A stretch of DNA of 64,000 bases, from assembly GCA_963664835.2 (NCBI GenBank), contig CAXXUG010000001.1, forward strand, positions 1-64,000, in the 5' to 3' direction. The notes beneath the pieces are model-generated. The model searched no databases and was not told where the DNA came from. It worked only from the letters and a program-made list of their open reading frames with translations. Made by a program: the position numbers and the translations under genes. This DNA comes from G963664835 sp963664835 (GTDB taxonomy: Bacteria > Chloroflexota > UBA6077 > FW602-bin22 > JBCLEL01). Shown piece by piece: positions 27,022 to 36,534 of the stretch; the stretch's first letter is position 1, and the number at the start of each line of letters is the position of its first letter.

Positions 27022-27453
27022 ATGATTAGACACGTCGCCGGAATTGCGGAAATCGTCGAAGATCTCGACCAGGCCGTGGCCTTTTACCGCGATGTACTGG
27101 GATTGGAAGTCGAGACTCGCAATGAACGCTACGCCCTCGTCGCAGTTCCGGGAGTACCCCATTTCGGACTGTGGTCGAGAGCTGCGGCCGCTGAAGCGAC
27201 CTTCGGCGATCCGGCCGCCATTGACAGAGTCCCGCTGGGTTTCACCCTGGGACTGGAGGTCGACTCGGTCAAAGGCGCGAGCGACGACCTCGTTTCGAGG
27301 GGAGCCAACCTATCGCAACCGCCGAAGGAGGAGCCCTGGGGCCAAATTACCAGCCGGTTCCTCTCTCCCAGTGGAGCGTTGTGCGAGTTTTCGGAGACTC
27401 CGAACGCTCGAATGATCGCCCAGGACCTGCGTTTGGATACTGATGCCGAGTAG
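27022..27453 (+). CDS. VOC/glyoxalase-family protein
   Basis: A 143-residue vicinal-oxygen-chelate protein with paired beta-alpha-beta-beta-beta modules: RHVAGIAEIVEDLDQAVAFY, DVLGLEVETRN, then GFTLGLEVDSVKGASDDLV and SRFLSPSGALCEFSE. The family includes glyoxalases, dioxygenases and resistance proteins; the substrate is unknown. A purine-rich AAAGAAGGGTG lies upstream of the ATG. Confidence 0.83.
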   Translation: MIRHVAGIAEIVEDLDQAVAFYRDVLGLEVETRNERYALVAVPGVPHFGLWSRAAAAEATFGDPAAIDRVPLGFTLGLEVDSVKGASDDLVSRGANLSQPPKEEPWGQITSRFLSPSGALCEFSETPNARMIAQDLRLDTDAE

Positions 27454-27646
27454 GTGCCGCGAAGACCTGAGCCGGCATCTGCCTGTGCCAGCAACGGGGG
27501 CGTCCATACCTTGAACCAGCGGGGAATCTGTTGACCGGCGCCTGGCAATACCGCACCATTCATGTGATGACGTTCAGATACCTTCCGCACTGCGCACAAG
27601 TCCTGGGATGAGCCGGTATCTCCCAGCAGTTTCAACGGTGAATTAA

Positions 27647-29704
27647 TTGCCAAACCGGCTGATAGACGAGACGAGCCCCTACCTTCTACAGCACGCCAAC
27701 AACCCGGTGGACTGGTATCCATGGGGGAGTGAGGCATTTGAGCTTGCCCATGCCGAGAACAAGCCTCTAATGTTGAGCGTCGGCTACTCGTCGTGCCACT
27801 GGTGCCATGTCATGGAGCACGAGTCGTTCGAGAATCCAGAGATCGCCGCCCTGATGAACAAGCTGTTCATTAATATCAAGGTCGATCGTGAGGAGCGTCC
27901 TGACGTCGACGCCATCTACATGGAGGCGGTCCAGGCCATGACCAATCATGGCGGTTGGCCTATGACCGTGTTCCTGACGCCGGATGGCAAGCCATTCTTC
28001 GGCGGTACATATTTCCCGCCCACCGACCGCGGAGGCATGACTGGATTCCCCCGTGTCCTGCGCTCAGTGGCGGATGCCTACCAAAATCGCCCGGACGAAG
28101 TTGCACAGAGCGCCGAACAGTTGGCCGCAATGCTCAACCAGCACCTCGTTGACCGCGTACAGACATCACGACTGACCGAACAAGTTATCAATGCCTCGTT
28201 CAGCGGGTTGGAAGGGCATTTTGATTGGGCGATGGGCGGAACGAAGGGGGCACCCAAATTCCCAATTCCCATGCTCATTGATTTTCTACTCCGATTCCAC
28301 AGGCGAACCGGACAAGACAAGGCTCTCGAGATGGCCACCATCACCTTGGATCGGATGGCGCGCGGAGGGATGTACGATCAGATCGGTGGCGGATTCCATC
28401 GCTATTCCGTCGACGATCAATGGCTGGTGCCCCACTTCGAGAAGATGTTGTATGACAATGCCCAGCTAGCGCTTACCTACGTTCATGCCTTCCAGGTAAC
28501 ACGCAATCCTCGCTACCGCGAAGTGGCGGAGGAAACGCTCGACTATGTCCTCCGCGAGATGACAGATCCGGCCGGTGGCTTCTACTCCAGCCAGGATGCC
28601 GACACCGAAGGCGAAGAGGGCAAGACGTACGTCTGGGATCCGCACGAGATTAGAAGCATCCTGGGACCCGAGCTAGCCGACCCGGTTGAACGTTATTTCG
28701 GCATCACCGCGCGTGGGAACTTCGAAGGCCGCAACATTCTCTGGATTCCCAGAGCCCCTGAAAAGGTCGCACGCGAGTTGAATGTCCCGACCGAAACGCT
28801 GGCGGATTACGTTCAACTGGCACGGGAGAAGCTGTACCCCATTCGTAAAAAGCGGCCCCAACCCGGGCGCGATGACAAGGTAATCGCGTCCTGGAATGGC
28901 CTTATGGTCAAAGCCTTCGCCGCCGCCGCCGCGGCGCTCAAGCGCGACGACTATCGTCAGGCCGCCGTCGCCAACGCCGAGTTCCTGATGGAAACTATGT
29001 GGCGGGACCGGGTATTGATGCGCATCTACAAAGATGGTCGCGCCAAGATCCATGGTTTCTTGGAGGACTACGCCTGCTGCGCCGATGGCCTGCTCGCCGT
29101 CTATGAGGCGACGTTCGATACAAGGTGGTTTACCGCGGCCCGCGAGCTTGCCGATCAGATGGTGGCCAAGTTCCGGGATGAAACGGACAATGGCTTCTTC
29201 GATACCTCTACCGACCACGAGAGGCTGATCAGCCGGCCGAAGAATGTATTCGACAATGCCACCCCCTCGGGCAATGCGGTCGCCTGCGAAGTATTGATGA
29301 AGCTCTCGCTATACACTGCCGAGTTTGAGTACGCCCAGATAGCCCTCGACTACCTTGAACGGATCGTTCAATTGCCCTTACGCTACCCGAGTGGATTCGG
29401 TCGGACTCTGTGCGCTATCGAAATGGCGCTGGCTTCGCCGGTGGAGATCGCTGTCGTTGGAGATCCGGCGTCGCGAGATACACGTGATCTCTTGGACGTC
29501 ATATTCGACGAGTATCAGCCAAACAAAGTTGTCGCCGGCAAGCCTCCCGGTGACGACGCTGCCAGTCAGGCTATTCCGTTGCTGAATGGTCGCGAGATGG
29601 TCGAAGACAAAGCGACCGCGTTCGTCTGTCAAAGACACGTATGCAAACTGCCGGCAACCTCGCCGGGCGAGCTTCGACTACAGCTTGACGAACCGACCAT
29701 TTAG
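27647..29704 (+). CDS. DUF255 thioredoxin-domain protein (YyaL/SPATA20-like)
   Basis: A 685-residue cytoplasmic protein. Residues ~1-165 are a thioredoxin-like DUF255 domain with the characteristic SSCHWCHVMEHESF, KVDREERPDVD and GGWPMTVFLTPDG. The rest is an (alpha/alpha)6 glycosidase-like barrel (GGMYDQIGGGFHRYSVD, FEKMLYDNAQLAL, FYSSQDADTEGEEGKTYVW). The length matches the family. The biochemical role is not established. The start is a TTG (LPNRLIDETSPYLLQHANN) with only a weak ribosome-binding site. Confidence 0.93.
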   Translation: MPNRLIDETSPYLLQHANNPVDWYPWGSEAFELAHAENKPLMLSVGYSSCHWCHVMEHESFENPEIAALMNKLFINIKVDREERPDVDAIYMEAVQAMTNHGGWPMTVFLTPDGKPFFGGTYFPPTDRGGMTGFPRVLRSVADAYQNRPDEVAQSAEQLAAMLNQHLVDRVQTSRLTEQVINASFSGLEGHFDWAMGGTKGAPKFPIPMLIDFLLRFHRRTGQDKALEMATITLDRMARGGMYDQIGGGFHRYSVDDQWLVPHFEKMLYDNAQLALTYVHAFQVTRNPRYREVAEETLDYVLREMTDPAGGFYSSQDADTEGEEGKTYVWDPHEIRSILGPELADPVERYFGITARGNFEGRNILWIPRAPEKVARELNVPTETLADYVQLAREKLYPIRKKRPQPGRDDKVIASWNGLMVKAFAAAAAALKRDDYRQAAVANAEFLMETMWRDRVLMRIYKDGRAKIHGFLEDYACCADGLLAVYEATFDTRWFTAARELADQMVAKFRDETDNGFFDTSTDHERLISRPKNVFDNATPSGNAVACEVLMKLSLYTAEFEYAQIALDYLERIVQLPLRYPSGFGRTLCAIEMALASPVEIAVVGDPASRDTRDLLDVIFDEYQPNKVVAGKPPGDDAASQAIPLLNGREMVEDKATAFVCQRHVCKLPATSPGELRLQLDEPTI

Positions 29705-29743
29705 AGTCCGTCCCGCACATCTGCCGCGTGCTGACTGAAACTC

Positions 29744-30841
29744 CTAGACGTACCTGGCGTTAGTCAGAGCGTACAGGTAGTTGATCAGGGGCAGTTCGTT
29801 CCACTTGCTCAGCCACACTCTGTAGATACCAGGTATCGAGCGCTCGTGGCTCCAGACCATCTGGTGTTCCTCCAGGGTGGCCGGCAATCGATTGTCGAAG
29901 CCGGCCGTTGCTAGCGCCACCGCCCGGTCCGTGGGATAAAGCAGCCGGTAGGCCCGGAGCCAAAGCTTCAGGCGCCGGGCCTTGCCTTCGACGTAGAGCA
30001 CTTCCAACTGTCGGTCCAAATAGATGCCGACTAACGCTTCCGCCTTTTTTCCGGTCGATTCGATTGTCCAAACACCGGATCCCTCGGAGCCAGCCGAGCC
30101 CCACAATCCGAATTGCAACGGCTCCCCTACCATCTCGCCCACAACCTCGGGTGGTTGGTCGATCAGGCTGGGAAAATGAGCGATCGGCGACTGCGGAACA
30201 GGCGTCTGAGGCAGCACTTCCACCTGCGACATCTCGTGTTCCCAGGTTGACAACGCGGTCGATGTCCGCTGCTCGATCTCAGCCAACAGCGCGGCATGGC
30301 CGCCGGCTTCCATCAGGAAGTCCATCTGTATTTGAGCTTGCCGATAATTGCTTTCGCTCTTCGGCGCCCAGGCCGACTCTACAGTTGCGGCCTCGCCAAT
30401 CAAGATGGTTGCCCAACGCCACACTTCGAGGTTGTTAAAGCTGCGCTCCGCGTCCTGTCCGTTCTGCGCCTCGAAATTTGCCCCGTCGATGATCAAAATT
30501 TGCGTTTCCGTATCTATGCTGACCACTTCGCCAGTCGTTTCGAGTATTCCTCGTCCGGTAACCACTTGTTGTACATGGGATTGGACGTACTCGAAGTGTT
30601 GCGGGGAGCGGTCCTTGATGAGCTGTAGACTGGCTCGGATTAGTTTTTCGAGGTTGGTCGGCGCCACTACCGGAAGTGCAGCAACGTCTCCGGAGTATTC
30701 GCTCCGATCGAACAGGTCGGTATCTCTAAGTCCCCGGTCCTCCCTCTCGAATAGCGCGCATCCGCCTAGTGCAAGGCCAGCGGATGCTCCGGCTGCCACC
30801 AGAAAGGATCTCCGCGTCAGCTTTTGGGGAACTGCACTCAA
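29744..30841 (-). CDS. Putative Tat-exported lipoprotein, unknown family
   Basis: A 365-residue protein. The N-terminus has twin arginines (LTRRSFLVAAGASAGLALGG) followed immediately by the lipobox Cys, so it is a predicted Tat-exported lipoprotein. No domain is recognised; the body is mixed alpha/beta with several Trp-rich stretches. It is convergent with the DUF255 gene and divergent from hisA. A real gene on length, signal and codon periodicity, but no function can be assigned. Confidence 0.7.
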   Translation of the reverse strand: MSAVPQKLTRRSFLVAAGASAGLALGGCALFEREDRGLRDTDLFDRSEYSGDVAALPVVAPTNLEKLIRASLQLIKDRSPQHFEYVQSHVQQVVTGRGILETTGEVVSIDTETQILIIDGANFEAQNGQDAERSFNNLEVWRWATILIGEAATVESAWAPKSESNYRQAQIQMDFLMEAGGHAALLAEIEQRTSTALSTWEHEMSQVEVLPQTPVPQSPIAHFPSLIDQPPEVVGEMVGEPLQFGLWGSAGSEGSGVWTIESTGKKAEALVGIYLDRQLEVLYVEGKARRLKLWLRAYRLLYPTDRAVALATAGFDNRLPATLEEHQMVWSHERSIPGIYRVWLSKWNELPLINYLYALTNARYV

Positions 30842-31037
30842 ATCGCGGTTGCTCTCGAAATTCTCGCCATAGAAGCCGGTAGAACAGCAAGTTTAGTTTC
30901 AGGGCGCATCCGACTAATATAACAGCCGATTATACTAAGCGTGAGATTCAATCGCGTTTGGCCCATTTACTGCGGGTCGTCCTAGCGCTGGGACAAGCGT
31001 ATCCTAGAACCAACCGCAGCGGCTCATCACGTGTGGA

Positions 31038-31763
31038 GTGGCGGTCGTGATAGTGATTCCGGCGATAGACATTCTAGATGGAAAGTGCGTCCGCCTCTTC
31101 CAAGGAGATTATGCCCGCGAGACGGTATTCTCCGATTCTCCGGCGGACGTGGCCCTCCGATGGACTGAGGCCGGTGCCCGATGGCTCCACATCGTCGACT
31201 TGAACGCAGCCAAGGATGGTCAGTTTGCCAACCCGGATTCCATCGAAGCAATTCTCACAGCCGTAGACACTCCAGTGGAGTTGGGAGGAGGGATCCGTAC
31301 CCTGGAGGATGCGGAACGGGTCTTGACGCTTGGGGTGCAGCGGATTGTTCTTGGTACCGTGGCACTCGAGAATCCCGCCATCGTCGCCGAGGCAGTCCGG
31401 CGGTGGGACGACGCAGTCGCCGTCGGCATCGATGCCCGCAACGGGATGGTCGCGACACACGGTTGGGTGGAAACTTCAGATACGCCGGCCGTGGAGTTGG
31501 CCCGGAGATTGAGCGATGTTGGCGTAAGCAGATTCATATACACTGATATCAGTCGCGATGGCGCGCTAACAGAGCCGAATTTCGTCGCGGTCAAGCAGTT
31601 CGTCGAACAGATACCGGCCAAGGTGATCGCCTCCGGCGGTGTCGCAACCGTCGACCACCTGCGCAGGTTGAGTGCCACGGGCGTGGAGGCGGCAATCGTC
31701 GGCCGCGCCATTTATACCGGTGCGGTCGACTTGGTGGCGGCGATACGCTCTATCGAACTGTAG
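31038..31763 (+). CDS. hisA: HisA, ProFAR isomerase
   Basis: A 241-residue (beta/alpha)8 isomerase of histidine synthesis. It carries the N-terminal IPAIDILDGKCVRLFQGDY with the catalytic Asp, VELGGGIRTLEDAERVL, DARNGMVATHGWVETSD, TDISRDGALTEPN with the second catalytic Asp, and VIASGGVATVDHLRRL for phosphate binding. The start is a GTG; several GTGs are close together, so the exact residue is uncertain by a few codons. hisF follows on the same strand after a 377-bp repeat-bearing gap. Confidence 0.95.
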   Translation: MAVVIVIPAIDILDGKCVRLFQGDYARETVFSDSPADVALRWTEAGARWLHIVDLNAAKDGQFANPDSIEAILTAVDTPVELGGGIRTLEDAERVLTLGVQRIVLGTVALENPAIVAEAVRRWDDAVAVGIDARNGMVATHGWVETSDTPAVELARRLSDVGVSRFIYTDISRDGALTEPNFVAVKQFVEQIPAKVIASGGVATVDHLRRLSATGVEAAIVGRAIYTGAVDLVAAIRSIEL

Positions 31764-32140
31764 AAGTAATGAAATGGATGCCTGATAAGAGAACAGACCG
31801 CGCAATTGGCCTCCCATTCGAGTTTCGTGGCGCCCTCTTCCCCGGCGGTACGGGAATGGAAGCGACCCGTCGCACCCAGCGCCGAATTCGTCATTCCTGC
31901 TCCCACCATCGAAGTTGGTACGAAAGTGTGCATCCAATAAACCATGATGCCGGCTCTCTTCCGGCGAAACGCGCTGGGTTGTAGACCGATGGCGGATGCC
32001 GGAACGACAAAATGTAGCGCGGGGGCTTGTCCCCCGCTCCCGCTGTCCGCTAGCCAGCGACACGACAATTCATCCGTTGTGTGGCCGGCGGTAATAGTAA
32101 TGCCAAATCAGGGTGAACTAACATTGAGAGTGATAGTCCG
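31764..32140. other. Repeat-bearing gap between hisA and hisF
   Basis: About 377 bp without a gene. It contains one copy of the GC-rich hairpin family (annotated separately at 32019-32037) and degenerate sequence ending in a CATTCCTG-type block resembling other repeats in the window. It separates hisA from hisF, which are usually adjacent. Confidence 0.5.
32019..32037. repeat. GC-rich hairpin repeat, copy a
   Basis: GCGGGGG-CTTGT-CCCCCGC, a perfect 7-bp stem, preceded by AATGTA. Related sequences occur at about 34224, 35835, 42842 and 53211, some in the other orientation. Likely a dispersed non-coding repeat. Confidence 0.7.
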
Positions 32141-32920
32141 TTGCTCACCAAACGCATAATCCCCTGCCTCGATGTCACCGACGGCCGCGTCGTCAAGGGC
32201 ACCAAGTTCCTCAACCTGCGCGACGCCGGCGATCCGGTCGAGTTGGCCGCTTTCTACAACGTCGAGGGCGCCGATGAGTTGGTCTTCCTCGACATCACCG
32301 CGAGCTCAGACCACCGGCCGACGATGATAGACGTCGTGAGTCGCACCGCCGACGAGGTCTTCATCCCACTGACGGTCGGAGGCGGGGTCCGGTCCCCCGA
32401 TGACGTCGTCGCGATGCTCCGGGCCGGCGCGGACAAGTGCGCGATAAACACCGCCGCCGTCCTTTCTCCCGACGTCGTCGCCAGGTCCTCCGACCGCGTC
32501 GGCAACCAGTGCATTGTCGTCGCGATCGACGCCCGTCGCGTCCGCGAGGATGACGGCAGTCCGGTGGTCCCGGCCCTCTGGGAAGTGTGCACACATGGCG
32601 GCCGCCGGCCGACCGGCATCGATGCCGTCGGTTGGGCGGTCAAAGTCGAGGGCCTTGGAGCGGGAGAGATACTCCTTACGTCTATGGATGCCGACGGTAC
32701 CCTCGCCGGCTACGACTTGGAGTTGACCGCCGCGGTCTCGTCCGCGGTGCAGATCCCGGTCATCGCGTCTGGCGGCGCCGGCAATCTGGACCATCTCTTC
32801 GATGCAGTGACCGCCGGCCGAGCCGACGCTGCGTTGGTTGCATCCATTTTCCACTACGGCAACTACCGTATCGCCGAAGCCAAGGACTTCCTGGCCGAGC
32901 GGGGCATCCTTGTACGGTAG
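32141..32920 (+). CDS. hisF: Imidazole glycerol phosphate synthase subunit HisF
   Basis: A 259-residue cyclase subunit of IGP synthase, joining the histidine and purine pathways. It has the N-terminal IIPCLDVTDGRVVKGTKF with the first catalytic Asp, the phosphate-binding PLTVGGGVRSPDDVVAML, IDARRV with the second catalytic Asp, and IASGGAGNLDHLFDAV. The start is a TTG, weak in sequence context. Its glutaminase partner hisH is not in the window. Confidence 0.95.
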   Translation: MLTKRIIPCLDVTDGRVVKGTKFLNLRDAGDPVELAAFYNVEGADELVFLDITASSDHRPTMIDVVSRTADEVFIPLTVGGGVRSPDDVVAMLRAGADKCAINTAAVLSPDVVARSSDRVGNQCIVVAIDARRVREDDGSPVVPALWEVCTHGGRRPTGIDAVGWAVKVEGLGAGEILLTSMDADGTLAGYDLELTAAVSSAVQIPVIASGGAGNLDHLFDAVTAGRADAALVASIFHYGNYRIAEAKDFLAERGILVR

Positions 32921-32968
32921 ATTTCGCAGTCTTGCACACGAATAGCTCATACGACGGAGCGTACAGGG

Positions 32969-33919
32969 ATGCCTGAAGCCTCAGCCAATCGGCCAACTCT
33001 CATCGACGTTGACACCGGAATCGACGATGCGCTCGCGCTGATAGTTGCGGGCTATCTGTCCGAATCCTTGGAAATGTGCGCGGTGACTACCGTGGCCGGC
33101 AACGTCGGCATCGAAGATGCGACCGAGAATACGAGGGCTGTTCTCGGACTTCTTGGACGTGACGATGTGCAGATTGCCCGAGGCGCCGCCGGCCCAATTG
33201 CCCACGAGTGGTCGACAAGCGCCCACGTTCACGGCGAGCAGGGCATGGGAACTCTGAGGCGGTCCGATCTTATCGCCGGACCGGCCCTGTCGGACCTCAG
33301 CGCGGTAGAGTTGATTCTTCAGCAAGCCAGGTCGCATTCCGGCGACCTGCTGATAATCGCGACCGGTCCATTGACGAATCTGGCGCTGGCTTTGCTGGCC
33401 TACCCGGACCTGCGCGAGCATGTCGCTAACGTCGTCATCATGGGAGGCGCATTCGAGCGTGGGGGAAATGTAACTCCCTTCGCCGAGTATAACTTCTACG
33501 TCGATCCGCTGGCCGCCGATATCGTGATGACATCAGGTCTCGATCTGACGATATTACCCTTGGATATAACTCACGAGGTATTGGTGAGCCGCGGCCGGCT
33601 CGAGTCCTGGCAGGCGCGGTTGGGCCAGGCCGGCCGGCCGTCGGTGGCCTCATTCTCGCTGGACATTCTGGACTTCTACGTCGACGCATACGGCGGCGCC
33701 GCAGCCATGCACGACCCGGTCGCCGTCATAGCCGCCGCCCGGCCGGACCTGTTTACATTCCGGGAAGCTCCCGTCCGCGTCGAGGCTCGCGACGAAACCC
33801 ATCGGGGGCAGTCACTGCTTACATCCGAGCCCGCAAGCGGCGCCGGCCTGGTCAAAGTGCCGGCCAGCGTAGATTCCGCCGGCTGCCTGGAGATCCTGGC
33901 CGCCGCAATCTTCGCCTAG
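32969..33919 (+). CDS. Inosine-uridine-type nucleoside hydrolase
   Basis: A 316-residue nucleoside hydrolase, splitting ribonucleosides to base and ribose. The Ca-binding N-terminal motif is IDVDTGIDDALAL, with the second metal/ribose elements in NFYVDPLAADIV and MHDPVAVIAA; LTNLALALLAYPD is also conserved. A GGAG site lies 9 bp before the ATG. Specificity within the family is not clear. The dispersed 0.3-kb repeat begins 58 bp after its stop. Confidence 0.92.
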   Translation: MPEASANRPTLIDVDTGIDDALALIVAGYLSESLEMCAVTTVAGNVGIEDATENTRAVLGLLGRDDVQIARGAAGPIAHEWSTSAHVHGEQGMGTLRRSDLIAGPALSDLSAVELILQQARSHSGDLLIIATGPLTNLALALLAYPDLREHVANVVIMGGAFERGGNVTPFAEYNFYVDPLAADIVMTSGLDLTILPLDITHEVLVSRGRLESWQARLGQAGRPSVASFSLDILDFYVDAYGGAAAMHDPVAVIAAARPDLFTFREAPVRVEARDETHRGQSLLTSEPASGAGLVKVPASVDSAGCLEILAAAIFA

Positions 33920-33976
33920 GCCGTTACTATCCAACGGGCCGGATGGATCACGTAGGGGCGACGCACGCGTCCATCT

Positions 33977-34293
33977 GCTCTAACTAATTGGGTTTCAGGG
34001 TGTTTGCGGTTAGCGTATTGAGGGTGCGAATGAGGGCCAATGTATATCTCACCTTCCTCACGTCCGACAATGTGGCGCAATTTGGGGGCGCATGAGGTAA
34101 ACCAACTAGGAAATCCAGAGGCGTAGCAGCGATAAACTTCCCACCAACCAACGAAACGCGCCGGCGACGAACACCGGCCGTCCAACACAACGCCTGCATC
34201 TCACGAACAGCCGGCCGCCCCAGGCGGGGGACAAGCCCCTCGCCTCGCGTAGTCTTCGACCGCCCTACATTGGCCCCCTTCCTCATGGCCGAC
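33977..34293. repeat. 0.3-kb dispersed repeat, copy 1 (right end missing)
   Basis: Begins with GCTCTAACTAATT at 33977-33989 (one mismatch to the inverted repeat of copy 2) and runs to CCTCATGGCCGAC at 34293. It is closely similar to 42575-42891 in the same orientation, but has a 17-bp insertion (CTCGCGTAGTCTTCGAC) and lacks the right-hand terminal repeat, the sequence passing straight into a gene remnant. Frames within it are short and unrelated to any family I recognise. Confidence 0.85.
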
Positions 34294-34297
34294 GTGG

Positions 34298-34594
34298 CCA
34301 CCGGTCGCCGATGTGGTTACGGTTGCAAAGAAGAGCCTAAATTCGGGGGGCCTATTGGACGGCACCGGCGGCAGCACGGTGCGCGGGGTGACAGAGCGCT
34401 ACGAGGTCTCCCTGGCAGAGGGCCTCCTTCCGCTATGCATGTCCGCTGGGGCCCGGATGAATCAGCCGGCGGAACCACGCCAGCCAATCTCGTACGACAT
34501 GGTGGACATTGACGAGAGTTCTACGCTCTGCCAACTGCGGCGTGTTCAGGACGAGATGTTCGAGCGGATGCGAGACATCGGCGCTAACGCCTGA
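34298..34594 (+). pseudogene. 3' remnant of an SAF-domain oxidoreductase gene
   Basis: The frame reads PVADVVTVAKKSLNSGGLLD, then GTGGSTVRGVTERYEVSLAE and YDMVDIDESSTLCQLRRVQD. This matches only the C-terminal SAF-type part of homoserine dehydrogenase-like NAD(P) oxidoreductases; the Rossmann N-terminal domain is absent. It begins directly at the end of repeat copy 1, so insertion of, or recombination through, the repeat probably removed the 5' part. About 255 bp of unannotated sequence follow before the alpha/beta hydrolase gene. Confidence 0.7.
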
Positions 34595-34849
34595 ACAAGT
34601 GGCCAAGGTTCGCCAAACCCTTGTTGGGCCGTTCGACGGAGCCGCAGGCTTTTCCTCTCACGGATTGCTCTCAAGACAGTAGAATGATTCGATGGTCAGC
34701 CACGGCGGGTCTGAGCACCGATCGATCGGCGGTACCAGTTGAGGCAGCGGTGAGCAAAGCCAGTTCACGTTGTTAAGTCACAGAGGCATCAAGGGCGTAA
34801 GACGGCTTGGGGCTATAATGCCACGTAAACGTGAATTAGGAGTTCTAGT

Positions 34850-35623
34850 TTGAAAAAAACCGCCTTCCCGTTGCTAGGCGACATGTTCAGCGTCGAAGTA
34901 CTTGAGATTGGACACGGCGACCCGGTTCTGTTTCTGCACGGTATCTGGGACCGCGGGCCAAACGAGTTCTTGGTGGCGATGTCGGACCGGTTCAGAATCA
35001 CGGCACCAAGCCATCCTGGGTTTGGAGACTCGACCGGTGAGGACAATCTGACGGATATTCATGACCTGATCTACTACTACTTGGACCTGCTTGACGAGCT
35101 CGGACTGCGCGAAATTCCGGTGGTCGGACACTCGTTGGGGGGAATGATCGCCGCCGAGTTGGCTGCGGTGCAGCCAGATCGGTTCAGCAGGTTGGTGTTG
35201 ATTTCACCCTTTGGATTATGGAGCAAAGATCGTCCATTGATGGATTTCTTTGCGGTGTCGCAAGACGAGCTTGCAGCGGCCGTGTATAGCAACTCGGATC
35301 TTCGGGAGTCTTTCGACGTCGAGCCGGAAGACCAACAAGCCAAGATCGATTACACGCTCGACAAGGCAAAGGCGCGAGCGGCCGCGGCGAGGTTTCTCTG
35401 GCCGATACCCAACAAGGGACTGCACAAGCGAATTCACCGCATTACAGCGCCCACGCTGTTGGTTTGGGGAGAGTGCGACGGAATCGTGCCCCCTCATTAC
35501 GGCCACGATTTCAAGGACCAAATAGCCAATTCGCGCATTGAGGTCATCGAAGGCGCCGGTCACCTGGTCCACCTAGAACAGCATCGTAAGGTGGGCGAGC
35601 TAGTAGCCGGATTCATTGGCTGA
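34850..35623 (+). CDS. Alpha/beta hydrolase
   Basis: A 257-residue alpha/beta-hydrolase-fold enzyme. The nucleophile elbow is VVGHSLGGMIAAEL (Ser), the oxyanion region VLFLHGIWDRGPNE, the acid is likely Asp in WGECDGIVPP and the His is in GAGHLVHLEQ. Members are esterases, lipases or C-C hydrolases; the substrate is unknown. The TTG start (LKKTAFPLLGDMF) has AGGAG 8 bp before it. Flanked by repeat-rich sequence on both sides. Confidence 0.88.
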   Translation: MKKTAFPLLGDMFSVEVLEIGHGDPVLFLHGIWDRGPNEFLVAMSDRFRITAPSHPGFGDSTGEDNLTDIHDLIYYYLDLLDELGLREIPVVGHSLGGMIAAELAAVQPDRFSRLVLISPFGLWSKDRPLMDFFAVSQDELAAAVYSNSDLRESFDVEPEDQQAKIDYTLDKAKARAAAARFLWPIPNKGLHKRIHRITAPTLLVWGECDGIVPPHYGHDFKDQIANSRIEVIEGAGHLVHLEQHRKVGELVAGFIG

Positions 35624-36534
35624 GTGAAGAGCCACGGGTTGCCCGAAGAGCAAGTCATGGCGAGAGGGGCGCCGGGCTGCTCAAGGGGCGGTGCGTCCCT
35701 TCCCATCCCCTTGGATTCCGGCCTTCGCCGGAATGACAAGATGGGGGCCGGCACACCAAAGGATGAAAACACGGAGTCCCGGTTTTGTGCGGCGAATTCG
35801 CGCGGGGGATTCTGCGCTGCCCAGGCCCCGCCCCAGCGGGGGACAAGCCCCCGCGCTACATTATTCTTTTCCGGCGAGAAACGAGGATGCGTCAAAAAAG
35901 TAAGCGATAGAGTCATTTTCATACCAGTGACGACATGCGGTTCGCGGACTATCGAAATAGCCTTGGCGGATTGATTGTTTCGACCGACTGCATGTCGAAC
36001 TTAGGAACACACTCTATACGTCCTAAACATTAAAGAATAGAAAAGCCCTATCAGATATATATGTAAATTGACGGATCGGAGGGTACGTAGTAAACTCCGT
36101 CGGCGTTGCCGGTTACCTTCCCCGCAGTGAACGGTAGACAAAGAAGGCCGTTCGAAACTCCTTGGGGTTATTCAGAATTCGCTAATGGTTGGCGTGTGGC
36201 GTCACCGAGCAAATTGGACTGCTGAAAGCGCCAGGCGCGAAATCACTGTGTTCGGCCAAACTAGCTTGGACTGAGCGCGAAACAAATCCACACTTTTCAG
36301 AGGTTTGCACTCGAGTATGTCACCTTTGCCTTCTCCCGAAGAACGCCGCAGACGGCTTTCCAAGTCAGGACTGCCGGGGTTCAACTTTCGCAATGGCGCC
36401 GCCGTCAACTCCAGGTCAAAGGCACAGGGCAATTCTTCAAACTCGAAGGGAAAGTCGATTGGTCAAGAGCGCGACCGGCGATTCCGTCGAGGCAAGGCCT
36501 CCAGAGCCCGTTCAGGCAGCGCCCGGGGCTTGTC
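35624..36534. other. Repeat-rich and AT-rich gap before glnA
   Basis: About 910 bp without a credible gene. It holds GGATTCCGGCCTTCGCCGG at 35712-35730, a dispersed-repeat-like sequence with inverted CCGGC/GCCGG arms, and the GC-rich hairpin at 35835-35853. It then passes abruptly into AT-rich sequence at about 36000-36180. Frames at 36189-36611 and 36305-36538 have no homology and oppose glnA. Confidence 0.5.
35835..35853. repeat. GC-rich hairpin repeat, copy c
   Basis: AGCGGGGGACAAGCCCCCGC, same family as 32019-32037, in the opposite orientation, followed by GCTACATT. Confidence 0.65.
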
